From Oscillospiraceae bacterium (GTDB lineage: Bacteria; Bacillota; Clostridia; Oscillospirales; Acutalibacteraceae): a stretch of 64,000 bases of DNA. The stretch spans positions 62,001 to 126,000 of the forward strand of contig SVNZ01000002.1 in assembly GCA_015066595.1 (NCBI GenBank), in the 5' to 3' direction. The position numbers and the translations under genes were made by a program. The notes below the pieces were generated by a model that saw only the letters and a program-made list of their open reading frames with translations, did no database searches and was not told where the DNA came from. Below, piece by piece: positions 45,396 to 53,088 of this stretch; the stretch's first letter is position 1, and each line of letters begins with the position of its first letter.

Positions 45396-46085
45396 ATGAA
45401 AAGAATTATTAGTATCTTTTTTGTAGTTTTGATGTTGTTTTCAGTGGCAATTATACCATCGGCTGCATATTCAAATTTAGAACTTTATAAACAAAATAAC
45501 ATGTATGTTGAGAGCTATCATGAACAATATGGTATTATTGAACAATATACAGAAAAATATTATCATCAAATGGATGATACAGACCCTAATTCACAAATTG
45601 ATTGGGTGTTGATATCAGCGTATTCATTTATGGATGCGTTTTCTTGGGATAACACAAACTATAGCGTAGTAGGAAATAGAATCATAAAATGTCCGGATGG
45701 ATTCAAGCCTTTTGGATTGACGTATTGTATTTATGATGTGCTCGAGGATGAATTTACAGATATAGCTAAAATCAATATCGATGATTATAGTGGACTGAGT
45801 GAGTGTCTTGATGAATTAGAGATAGGCGAACCGGTCGGAGATGCGGATCGTGATAAAAAGCTTACTGTACTTGATGCGACTGAGATACAGCGAGCACTCG
45901 CAGAAATAATAGAATTTCACCCCTCAGATACATTACGTCGAGCTGATTTCATTTGTATTGGAGAACAGCTGAATTATGTATCTGACTTTAACCGTGACGG
46001 AAAACGTACTGTTATGGATGCTACCGGTATCCAGATGCATCTCGCACAGCTCCACATCCCTGTCGATACTCCTGACCAAGCATAA
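45396..46085 (+). CDS. Secreted protein with C-terminal dockerin-like domain
   Basis: 229 aa. Signal peptide at 1-24 (MKRII, hydrophobic core, PSAAYS). The middle part (25-145) is not recognised and is rich in Tyr, Asp and Glu. The C-terminus has two calcium-binding repeats of the dockerin type: GDADRDKKLTVLDATEIQRAL and, about 45 residues later, DFNRDGKRTVMDATGIQMHL. Each is a D-x-D/N-x-D-G/K loop followed by an F-hand helix. Dockerins bind cohesins to build extracellular complexes, and a cohesin-like anchored protein is encoded at 1203-1910. AAGGAG precedes the ATG. Monocistronic. Confidence 0.85.
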   Translation: MKRIISIFFVVLMLFSVAIIPSAAYSNLELYKQNNMYVESYHEQYGIIEQYTEKYYHQMDDTDPNSQIDWVLISAYSFMDAFSWDNTNYSVVGNRIIKCPDGFKPFGLTYCIYDVLEDEFTDIAKINIDDYSGLSECLDELEIGEPVGDADRDKKLTVLDATEIQRALAEIIEFHPSDTLRRADFICIGEQLNYVSDFNRDGKRTVMDATGIQMHLAQLHIPVDTPDQA

Positions 46086-46102
46086 TTATTTGAACATACA
46101 GC

Positions 46103-46139
46103 AAAAAGCACCCGAAAGCATAGCTCTCGGGTGCTTTTT
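46103..46139 (+). terminator. Terminator after the dockerin-like gene
   Basis: AAAAAGCACCCGA (46103-46115) pairs perfectly with TCGGGTGCTTTTT (46127-46139). Confidence 0.92.
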
Positions 46140-46154
46140 AATGGCTACATTTTT

Positions 46155-46185
46155 GTAAAAAAAAACGACCACCCTATTGGGTGGA
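46155..46185 (-). terminator. Terminator of the 5S rRNA gene
   Basis: CCACCC (46169-46174) and GGGTGG (46179-46184) form the stem. On the minus strand a run of T residues follows within 5 nt. Confidence 0.85.
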
Positions 46186-46198
46186 AGCTCTTCTTTGT

Positions 46199-46314
<116 letters not shown>

Positions 46315-46339
46315 TACCGTTGCCTCAAGCAACTTCGTT

Positions 46340-46368
46340 ATTATATCACCCTCTTTTTAAAAAAGCAA
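46340..46368 (-). promoter_or_regulatory. Promoter of the isolated 5S rRNA gene
   Basis: Minus-strand TTGCTT (46363-46368), 17-nt spacer, TATAAT (46340-46345). The predicted start leaves about 20 nt of precursor, containing a small hairpin (GTTGC with GCAAC at about 46319-46333), before the mature 5' end. Confidence 0.8.
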
Positions 46369-46416
46369 GTCTTTTTTTAAAATTTTTAAAATTATCGTAA
46401 ACTTTTGCTGTTTTGT

Positions 46417-46445
46417 TTGACTAAGTGACATAAATTTTGTAGAAT
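46417..46445 (+). promoter_or_regulatory. Promoter of the substrate-binding lipoprotein
   Basis: TTGACT (46417-46422), 17-nt spacer, TAGAAT (46440-46445), about 34 nt before the ATG. It is divergent from the 5S promoter. Confidence 0.75.
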
Positions 46446-46478
46446 AATATCATATTATACCATATCGGAGGTTGTCTT

Positions 46479-47468
46479 ATGCTAAAAAGAACCTTATCTC
46501 TAATACTCAGCATTGTTTTGATATTTACAATGGTGCTTTCACTTTGCGCATGTAAGGATGAAGCAGGTGTTGAATACCCTGTCACTATCGGTGATTTAAC
46601 TATTGAAAAAGAACCGCTCAACATCGTAGTTCTCTCTGACTGTCTGAGTGATGCTATATCATACATGGGATATGACGTAAAAATGGTCGGCAGAAACTTA
46701 GAGTCAGATCAAGAGTTTTTGTCAGTGGTTCCTATTGTTGGCACAGCTCAGGAGCCCAACATCGACTCTATCTTTTCATACGAAGCTGACTTGGTTATTG
46801 CAGAAGATACCCTTTCTGAAAATGCAAAGAGTACTTTAGCTCAAAACAATATTCCACTCCTTGTACTCAACCGTGCCAACTCTTTTGAAGAGCTCAACTC
46901 ACTTTACATCAATCTCGGCACAGCACTGGGCGGAAACGTCACAGGCAAAGCTCATGGTAAAGCTTCATACGATGAGCTCATGAAAACCATCTCCGACTTT
47001 GAAGACGCAGTGCCCGGCAGCATCGTAAAAACAGCGTGCTACCTCTATGTTGATGAACACGGTACACTGTGCACACTGACAAAAGATACTATCGAATACG
47101 AACTGTTCTCTCACTGTGCAGCTATCAATGTTTTCTCTTCTCAACAAGAACCACAGGTGGATTTGGAACAGCTTAAAATCAGCACACCATCTTTCATCTT
47201 CTATGATGACAAAGCGGTTCTCGATATCTTGAACGAAAACGATGAGCTTTCAAATATGAATGCAATAAAAGAAAACCACACATATCAAATCAAAAAGAGA
47301 GATTTCTACCGTCAGGGCAAAACCTACGAAGAAATTATCTACCAGATGATTGAGTTTATGTTCGTCAAGAGCGAAGCTACTCCTGACGATGTTACTCCAT
47401 CACAAACACAAGCTGAAACTCAGGCAGAAGCTCAAACTGAGACCTCAGTAGGCTTTGTATCAGACTAA
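46479..47468 (+). CDS. Orphan ABC-type substrate-binding lipoprotein (BtuF/FepB-like fold)
   Basis: 329 aa. A lipoprotein signal peptide ends in LSLCAC, with the lipid-attached Cys about residue 24. The body has two alpha/beta lobes joined by a long helix: NIVVLSDCLSDAISYMGYD and ADLVIAEDTL in the first, then a helical linker after LGGNVTGKA. This matches periplasmic-binding-protein fold class III (iron, haem, cobalamin carriers). The C-terminal tail is Thr/Gln/Glu-rich. No permease or ATPase gene is adjacent, so its transporter partner is elsewhere or it has another role. CGGAGG precedes the ATG. Confidence 0.75.
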   Translation: MLKRTLSLILSIVLIFTMVLSLCACKDEAGVEYPVTIGDLTIEKEPLNIVVLSDCLSDAISYMGYDVKMVGRNLESDQEFLSVVPIVGTAQEPNIDSIFSYEADLVIAEDTLSENAKSTLAQNNIPLLVLNRANSFEELNSLYINLGTALGGNVTGKAHGKASYDELMKTISDFEDAVPGSIVKTACYLYVDEHGTLCTLTKDTIEYELFSHCAAINVFSSQQEPQVDLEQLKISTPSFIFYDDKAVLDILNENDELSNMNAIKENHTYQIKKRDFYRQGKTYEEIIYQMIEFMFVKSEATPDDVTPSQTQAETQAEAQTETSVGFVSD

Positions 47469-47686
47469 AAAAGCGACCGTAAAACGGAGTCACTTCTTTA
47501 CGAAGTGACTCCGTTTTTTCTATGTAATATAAAAAAAGACACTTGCAGTTTTTGAAAGTGTCATAGTGGGTTACATACTTTGAAAAAGGTAAATACCTGC
47601 CGAAAAAGAGGATGTAATATATTCGCCAAAGGCGAATATAACTGTGGCACCTTCCTTACGGAGGGTGCCACAAACGGTCGCTTTTT
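47468..47686. repeat. 219-bp nested inverted-repeat element
   Basis: AAAAAGCGACCGT (47468-47480) is repeated in perfect inversion at 47674-47686. Inside are four hairpins: a 16-bp perfect stem (47481-47496 with 47502-47517), a 7-bp stem (47538-47544 with 47556-47562), a 10-bp stem (47618-47627 with 47631-47640) and a 13-bp stem with one G-T (47643-47655 with 47660-47672). ATGTAATAT occurs twice directly (47522, 47612). No coding frame is seen. The first stem also works as the terminator of the lipoprotein gene. A MITE-like element or a stack of terminators are the two readings. Confidence 0.7.
47481..47520 (+). terminator. Terminator after the substrate-binding lipoprotein
   Basis: AAAACGGAGTCACTTC (47481-47496) and GAAGTGACTCCGTTTT (47502-47517) form a perfect 16-bp stem with a T run. 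It lies inside the nested repeat element. Confidence 0.9.
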
Positions 47687-47688
47687 AT

Positions 47689-48945
47689 TTACTTTTCTAC
47701 TGTAACTGTCATAGTAGCCTTTTCAGTTTTGCCCAAATCATCTGTGACAGAATATGTCACATAATATGTACCAACCTTTGAAGTGACAACATTTCCTACC
47801 ACTTCGAGTCTGTCAGTAATATCCTGACCACAGCTGTCTGTTGCTGTAACTTTGCTGTCAAAATCGCTGTCTTTCTTTATAGTAACATCATTGACTCCAC
47901 TTATAACAGGAGTGCTGTCTTTGTACGGATTGTTTTTGTTAGGATCTGTCGGGTCCCACAAAATCTCTTCGTCCACTTTCAAAACAGGTGGAGTCCCCAG
48001 TGCGTCACTGCCTGCGGTTTTATCTATAACAGTAACGGCAGTATGCATATCAATATTATCGTATATCCACTTTGCATCTGATATCATAAGTCGCACACAA
48101 CCTTGTGACGCATTAGTGCCGAGCTTGTTGAACTCATCAGCCTTGAGTGAATCTTCAGATGTTTGCTTATACGGTACGGAATGGAACAAATAATGTCCCG
48201 AAAAGCCTGTGACATACTGTCCGTAAACATCGCCGAAAAGTGCGTGCCAACGGTTTTTGAAATACACAGAATAGTCTCCTGTAGGAGTGATATTCTCGTC
48301 AGTGAACTCGCCACACGAGCACACCATAGCTCTGACAGGCACAACATAGTCACCGTTATCGTCATAAGTATAGACGGTTACGGTGTTTGTTCGGCGGTTG
48401 ACTGTGACACTGTACAGATCCTGCGAGCCATCTTCCTTATTTTTTTCGACTATGTCGAGGTTTGCAATAAATGCTGTTGTGTACTCAGAAGACTTTTGCT
48501 CTTTTTGAGCTTTTTTGACAGTCACGTTACACTTTCCCAAAAAGCTCTTACTCTGTGCTGTGATAGTTGCTTCGCCCTCTTTTTTAGCATCTAGGCGACC
48601 GCCACTGTCGACTGTCAGCACATCCTCGTTGCTTGAGGAAAACTCAAGCGCATCAAAGCTTTCGTCTTCTAGCGCTACTGTCAGTATGCTTGTCTCACCG
48701 CTATTAAGTATTAAAGATGTAGTCAGTTCATTTTCGATAACGCAAGGCTCAGCGGGTACTTTGACTTCTGGCGTACTCACCGGCTCACTGTAGCTGAGCA
48801 GTTTAAAGCATACACCACAAATTCCGCCAACCAGCACAACCGCACACAAAGTCATACCAAACAAAAGTAGCTTTTTGTTGCGGCGACGTGTACTTTTCAG
48901 CACCAGTCTTCGCCTGCGATTTCGCATTACTTTAAATTCTTTCAT
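47689..48945 (-). CDS. L,D-transpeptidase (YkuD) with bacterial Ig-like domains
   Basis: 418 aa. A basic cytoplasmic start (RNRRRR, RRRNKK) precedes one membrane helix (about 26-50). A Big2-like domain (about 70-145, with LTVDSGGRLDAKKEGEATI) follows, then the YkuD domain (about 175-310) with His255 in YLFHSVPY and the catalytic Ser280-x-Gly-Cys283-x-Arg285 in NASQGCVRL. A C-terminal Ig-like domain of DUF5011 type follows (about 340-418). It forms 3-3 cross-links or attaches proteins to peptidoglycan outside the membrane. A consensus-like promoter places transcription start almost at the first ATG. Met7 (48927) is an alternative start. Confidence 0.92.
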   Translation of the reverse strand: MKEFKVMRNRRRRLVLKSTRRRNKKLLLFGMTLCAVVLVGGICGVCFKLLSYSEPVSTPEVKVPAEPCVIENELTTSLILNSGETSILTVALEDESFDALEFSSSNEDVLTVDSGGRLDAKKEGEATITAQSKSFLGKCNVTVKKAQKEQKSSEYTTAFIANLDIVEKNKEDGSQDLYSVTVNRRTNTVTVYTYDDNGDYVVPVRAMVCSCGEFTDENITPTGDYSVYFKNRWHALFGDVYGQYVTGFSGHYLFHSVPYKQTSEDSLKADEFNKLGTNASQGCVRLMISDAKWIYDNIDMHTAVTVIDKTAGSDALGTPPVLKVDEEILWDPTDPNKNNPYKDSTPVISGVNDVTIKKDSDFDSKVTATDSCGQDITDRLEVVGNVVTSKVGTYYVTYSVTDDLGKTEKATMTVTVEK

Positions 48946-48951
48946 AACTTA

Positions 48952-48980
48952 ATTATATATTTTGCTACAGTAATTATCAA
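48952..48980 (-). promoter_or_regulatory. Promoter of the L,D-transpeptidase
   Basis: Minus-strand TTGATA (48975-48980), 17-nt spacer, TATAAT (48952-48957). Transcription would begin at about 48945, the A of the annotated ATG. Confidence 0.7.
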
Positions 48981-49009
48981 GTCATATTTTCTGCAAATTG
49001 CAAAAGTGG

Positions 49010-49015
49010 TATAAT
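49010..49015 (+). promoter_or_regulatory. -10 element before the RNA methyltransferase gene
   Basis: TATAAT, 52 nt before the ATG. The -35 region at 17-nt spacing (TTTTCT) is weak. Confidence 0.4.
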
Positions 49016-49067
49016 ATATGTTAAAATAACGTAGTAACAATCTAAAGAAAGCACAATAAGGTAAATT

Positions 49068-50213
49068 ATGGACTTCAACTTAAATTGTAATGTTGCGAAA
49101 AAATGCAACTCATGCCAGCTGAACAATCTTTCATACAATGAACAGCTTAAATACAAGCAAAATAAATGCAAAAAGTACTTGGGCTCATTTTGCAAAATAC
49201 AGCCTATCATCGGTATGGATACTCCGTTTTCCTATCGCAACAAAGCTCAGGCGGTTTTTAAAAAAGAACGAGATAAATCTATCAGCTGGGGACTGTACAA
49301 ATCAACAACCAATACTATAGTCAAAACTAAGGAATGCAAGCTACACACTAAACACAGTAATGAGATCTTCAATACCATGTGCGCACTTTTTAAGAGCTTT
49401 AAAATTTTACCATACGACCCATATAGAGGTACCGGATTTTTAAAGAGTGTTGTAATAAGAGAAGGCTTTTCTACAAACGAAGTAATGGTTATTATAAACG
49501 GTACAGACTCTGTTTTTCCTGCGAAAAAAACGTTCACAACAGCACTTTTGAAAAAGCATCCTTACATCACAACCATCGTCACCACCGTAAACAAAGACAG
49601 CAGAAAGCTCTTTATCGGAAAAACATCAAATGTGCTATACGGTGACGGATATATCAAAGATGTACTGTGTGGCAAAACTTTCTATATATCACCACAGTCA
49701 TTTTACCAGATAAACCCTGCACAAACGCAAAAGTTGTATCAAAAAGCTATTGAACTCGCACAGCTAAATGGAACACAAGTGGTACTCGACAGCTACTGCG
49801 GAGTCGGTACTATCGGAATATGTGCAAGTGACAACGCAAAGAAAGTTTTTTCGGTTGAATCTAACAAAGACGCTATAGTTGATGCCAAGAAAAATGCAAA
49901 GCTCAACAATATCAAAAACATTGATTTCTGCTGTACTGATGCAAAAGACTTTATCAAAGAGCTCAAAGAAAATGATGTAAGAATCGACGTCGCCTTTGTT
50001 GACCCGCCAAGAGCAGGATGTAGCAAAGAATTTTTGGACTCAATCATCAGTATGGATATAAAAAAAGTTGTCTACATCTCCTGCAACATCGAAACACAGA
50101 GTAGGGACATCAGACTTCTCAAAAAACACGGTTACACAGTAGAACATATTCAGCCTGTAGATATGTTCCCACATACTAACCACGTTGAGAGCATAGCACT
50201 TTTGAGCAAATAA
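49068..50213 (+). CDS. rlmD: 23S rRNA (uracil-C5)-methyltransferase, RlmD/RumA family
   Basis: 381 aa. Cys residues for a 4Fe-4S cluster are near the N-terminus (CNVAKKCNSCQLNNLSY). The SAM-binding domain has LDSYCGVGTIGI, DPPRAGC and the catalytic-Cys region VYISCNIETQSRDI. It lacks an N-terminal TRAM domain, so it is shorter than E. coli RlmD, like many Firmicute homologues. It methylates uracil C5 in 23S rRNA or tRNA, and which of these cannot be settled from sequence. The phosphatase gene follows after 21 nt. Confidence 0.92.
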   Translation: MDFNLNCNVAKKCNSCQLNNLSYNEQLKYKQNKCKKYLGSFCKIQPIIGMDTPFSYRNKAQAVFKKERDKSISWGLYKSTTNTIVKTKECKLHTKHSNEIFNTMCALFKSFKILPYDPYRGTGFLKSVVIREGFSTNEVMVIINGTDSVFPAKKTFTTALLKKHPYITTIVTTVNKDSRKLFIGKTSNVLYGDGYIKDVLCGKTFYISPQSFYQINPAQTQKLYQKAIELAQLNGTQVVLDSYCGVGTIGICASDNAKKVFSVESNKDAIVDAKKNAKLNNIKNIDFCCTDAKDFIKELKENDVRIDVAFVDPPRAGCSKEFLDSIISMDIKKVVYISCNIETQSRDIRLLKKHGYTVEHIQPVDMFPHTNHVESIALLSK

Positions 50214-50234
50214 TCACTAATCCTTGGAGGCAGC

Positions 50235-51041
50235 ATGAAAACACTGTATATAACAGACCTTGACGGTACGCTGCTTGACAGCACACCAAAAACAAGTGAA
50301 TATACTAACCATACTATAAACTCCCTTTTAGAAAAAGGTGTGTGTATCTCGTACGCTACAGCACGCTCGCTGGTCACTACAAAAAAGGTGACAAAAGGGC
50401 TTCATTTTAAATACCCTTTGGTTGTCCACAATGGAACCTTCATCGTTGATACAAACGGTATAATACTGCACAAAAACACTTTTTTGCAAAGTGACGCTCA
50501 CTGCATTTTGAACACTGTACTAAAACACAACCTAAGCCCTGTGGTTTTCTCGCTCATTGACGGTGAACAGAAGTTTTCGTATGTTGAAAACAGCGTCAAT
50601 AAAGCAACGCAGGACTTTTTAGATAACCGCATCAACGACCCTCGAAACCGAGGTGTAAGCTCAAAAGACTCTCTTTTTGACGGTGAGTTATACTACTTCA
50701 CTCTCATTGGCGACGAAGAAAAGCTCGAAGTGCTCTATGATATGTTCAAAGATGCATACCAGTGCTACTATCAACGTGATATGTACTCAGGTGAATTCTG
50801 GCTCGAAATCACCCCAAAATGTGCTACAAAAGCAAATGCAGTGTTACAGCTCAAAAAAATGCTAGGCTGCGACAAAATCGTAGCCTTCGGTGATGGCATA
50901 AATGACCTTGAGATGTTCTCTATAGCAGATGAGTGTTACGCAGTCGAAAACGCTGTTGAAATACTCAAAGAAAAGTCCACTGCAATAATAGAGAATAACA
51001 ACTGCAACGGTGTGGCAAAATGGCTTTTGAAACACACATAA
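50235..51041 (+). CDS. HAD-superfamily Cof-type phosphatase
   Basis: 268 aa. ITDLDGTLLDS at residues 5-15 carries the nucleophile and acid Asp. YATARS is motif II, a Lys lies in the C2 cap part, and VAFGDGINDLEMF is the metal-binding motif IV. The cap between motifs II and III is the alpha/beta type of the Cof subfamily, which dephosphorylates sugar phosphates, flavin or PLP-like substrates. Substrate unknown. GGAGG precedes the ATG, 21 nt after rlmD. Confidence 0.92.
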   Translation: MKTLYITDLDGTLLDSTPKTSEYTNHTINSLLEKGVCISYATARSLVTTKKVTKGLHFKYPLVVHNGTFIVDTNGIILHKNTFLQSDAHCILNTVLKHNLSPVVFSLIDGEQKFSYVENSVNKATQDFLDNRINDPRNRGVSSKDSLFDGELYYFTLIGDEEKLEVLYDMFKDAYQCYYQRDMYSGEFWLEITPKCATKANAVLQLKKMLGCDKIVAFGDGINDLEMFSIADECYAVENAVEILKEKSTAIIENNNCNGVAKWLLKHT

Positions 51042-51045
51042 CACT

Positions 51046-51074
51046 TGAGAACAATCATATTATGGTATATAATA
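51046..51074 (+). promoter_or_regulatory. Promoter of the DUF5662-like/HD-like gene pair
   Basis: TTGAGA (51046-51051), 17-nt spacer, TATAAT (51069-51074), 25 nt before the ATG. Confidence 0.7.
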
Positions 51075-51099
51075 ATGAAAACGATTTAAGGATAGATTT

Positions 51100-51669
51100 A
51101 TGAGCTACGCAATAAAGCACTTCAAAACAATCACAAAGCATCGCCACGAGGTGATTAAAAACTGCAAAAAAGCAGGCATACTGTGGCAGGGACTTTTTCA
51201 CGATTTGTCAAAATACTCGTTGACAGAGTTTTTGCCTGGTGCAAAGTATTTTCAAGGCACAAGAAGCCCTAATGACAAGGCACGGGAAGAACTCGGATAC
51301 TCAATAGCATGGATGCACCATATGGGACGCAACCGCCACCATTTTGAATACTGGCGTGACTACTCCCCTGTTCACAAGGGCTTTATGGTTCCTGTGAAAA
51401 TGCCGCTGAACTACACTGTTGAGATGTTCTGTGACAGAGTCGCAGCAAGCAAAATTTATCAGGGCGAAAACTACACAGATAGTAGTGCTTATGACTACTT
51501 TATGGCAGCAAAGCACAGACGAGTCGGTATGATACACGAAGAAACTTCCGACACTATCGAAGAACTGCTTTTTATGCTCAAAAACGAGGGCGAAGAAAAG
51601 ACATTTGCCCATATAAGAAAACTGATGAAGGATTTTAGAAATGACAAAAAACGTAAACATAATCGCTAA
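51100..51669 (+). CDS. DUF5662-family-like protein of unknown function
   Basis: 189 aa, soluble, helical and rich in His and Tyr. Recognisable conserved blocks are ITKHRHEVIKNCKKAGI, LFHDLSKYSLTEF and IAWMHHMGRNRHHFEYW. The His-Asp pair in FHDLSKYS and the later HH and RHHFEYW segments suggest a metal site of HD-like character, which I infer from pattern only. I place it in the DUF5662 group by memory of these blocks. No function is known. The 3' end overlaps the next gene by 29 nt. Confidence 0.7.
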   Translation: MSYAIKHFKTITKHRHEVIKNCKKAGILWQGLFHDLSKYSLTEFLPGAKYFQGTRSPNDKAREELGYSIAWMHHMGRNRHHFEYWRDYSPVHKGFMVPVKMPLNYTVEMFCDRVAASKIYQGENYTDSSAYDYFMAAKHRRVGMIHEETSDTIEELLFMLKNEGEEKTFAHIRKLMKDFRNDKKRKHNR

Positions 51670-52078
51670 AGCGATGAAAGACTACTATGGTGCTGACGAG
51701 CAAAGCATACGCCATTTTGTAAGCGTCTACACGCTTGCTAAAACTATCGGCGAACTCGAAAAGCTCCCCGAGCAAACACAGGAGTATCTTGAAATTGCGT
51801 CTTTGATGTGCGATTTAGAAACATCAGACCTTGCAAAGGATATCCTGAGTAAAAATGAAGTGGATTTTGATATCACAGACCGTGTGTGTTACATTGTCGA
51901 GCACTTTTTTGACTTTGACCATATCACGGGACTTGACCACCAGATATTGCTCGAAGCTCATATGATAGTAGATTTCAAAGAGCAGAGTACAAGCAGAGCA
52001 GAAATCATAAATTCAGCAAACACCTACTTTATGACAAACTACGGAAAAGCATTCCTCAAAAAAGCTTTCAACTTATAA
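51641..52078 (+). CDS. HD-domain-like protein with a degenerate metal site
   Basis: 145 aa with the helical layout of small HD phosphohydrolases: IRHFVSVYTLAKTIGELE, then TQEYLEIASLMCDLE, then EHFFDFDHITGLDHQILLEAH. The first His (His25) is kept, but the hallmark His-Asp pair reads Cys57-Asp58, so the usual divalent metal site is probably incomplete. AAGGAT is spaced 9 nt from the ATG, which lies inside the DUF5662-like gene, so the two are translationally coupled. Function unknown. A terminator follows. Confidence 0.7.
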   Translation: MTKNVNIIAKAMKDYYGADEQSIRHFVSVYTLAKTIGELEKLPEQTQEYLEIASLMCDLETSDLAKDILSKNEVDFDITDRVCYIVEHFFDFDHITGLDHQILLEAHMIVDFKEQSTSRAEIINSANTYFMTNYGKAFLKKAFNL

Positions 52079-52090
52079 ATACATAACAAA

Positions 52091-52122
52091 AAGGCACTTC
52101 GATTTTAAACGAAGTGCCTTAA
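52091..52122. terminator. Bidirectional terminator
   Basis: AAGGCACTTCG (52091-52101) and CGAAGTGCCTT (52110-52120) form a perfect 11-bp stem between convergent genes. Confidence 0.88.
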
Positions 52123-52132
52123 TTATTTGCTT

Positions 52133-53083
52133 TTAGTTGTTGTCGTCTAAATATGTTTCTACGATATAGCGTGGACGAGCTTTTGTTTCAAGATAAATCT
52201 TTCCGATATACTCACCGATAACACCGATAGCAAGTAGCTGTAATCCACCTATTGCCCAGATAGATACGGCGAGCGATGCCCATCCGTCAACAGTAGCACC
52301 CATAAAAAATCTCACCAAGAAGTAAATAAGCATAACAATACTGACAAGGAAAATAACCATACCTATTCTTGAGATAAGCTTGATAGGCTTGGTCGAAAGT
52401 GATGTTATACCCTCAAATGCAAGGGCAAGCATCTTCTTGAGTGGATATTTGCTCTCACCTAAGAGTCGCTCACTACGCTCGTAGGTTACAATGTCCGATT
52501 TATAACCAACCATCGGTACAATACCACGCAAGAAAAGATTGACCTCCTTGAACTGCGAGAAAGCCTCTAGCGCACGTGCACTCATCAGCCTGAAATCAGC
52601 ATGGTTAAAGATGATTTTTGCACCGAGCTTGTCAAGAATCTTGTAGTATGCTTCTGCAGTAAAACGCTTGAAGAAAGTGTCGGTCTCACGCTTTGAACGA
52701 ACACCGTACACAACATCGCATCCGCTTTCGTACTTTTCGACCATCTCATCAAAAACATTGATATCGTCCTGCAAATCAGCATCAATAGAGATGACTGCGT
52801 CACACTTGTCTTTGAGCGTCATCAGACCGCACAGCAGGGCGTTCTGATGGCCACGGTTGCGACTGAGTTTTATGCCCTGGAACATCTCATTTCCTTTGTG
52901 AAGTGACTCGATAATTGACCAGGTTTTATCCTTTGAGCCATCATCAATCAAAACGATACGACTGTCATCGGTTATTTTTCCCTGAGCAATCATTTCGTTG
53001 AGTTTACTCAGTAATTTTTGTGATGAATCAGGTAGAACTTCCTCTTCATTATAACAAGGAACAGCTATGTATAATTTTGTCAT
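52133..53083 (-). CDS. GT2-family polyprenyl-phosphate glycosyltransferase (GtrB/DPM1-like) with two membrane helices
   Basis: 316 aa. LYIAVPCYNEEEVLPDS, IDDGSKDKTW, ISIDADLQDD and the later RGIVPMVGYKSD block are those of the bactoprenol glucosyltransferase group. Two C-terminal membrane helices (about 230-255 and 265-285) and the terminal IGEYIGKIYLETKARPRYI fit. It loads a sugar on undecaprenyl phosphate for surface decoration. The frame begins at a GTG (53092), but GGAG is 8 nt before ATG 53083. It follows the GDSL lipoprotein gene by 5 nt. No GtrA-type flippase is adjacent. Confidence 0.93.
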   Translation of the reverse strand: MTKLYIAVPCYNEEEVLPDSSQKLLSKLNEMIAQGKITDDSRIVLIDDGSKDKTWSIIESLHKGNEMFQGIKLSRNRGHQNALLCGLMTLKDKCDAVISIDADLQDDINVFDEMVEKYESGCDVVYGVRSKRETDTFFKRFTAEAYYKILDKLGAKIIFNHADFRLMSARALEAFSQFKEVNLFLRGIVPMVGYKSDIVTYERSERLLGESKYPLKKMLALAFEGITSLSTKPIKLISRIGMVIFLVSIVMLIYFLVRFFMGATVDGWASLAVSIWAIGGLQLLAIGVIGEYIGKIYLETKARPRYIVETYLDDNN

Positions 53084-53088
53084 TATGC

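Noticed and set aside
47538..47562. Stand-alone terminator at the second hairpin of the nested repeat element
   Set aside because: The stem is only 7 bp with an 11-nt loop and lacks a following T run. It is described within the repeat element instead.
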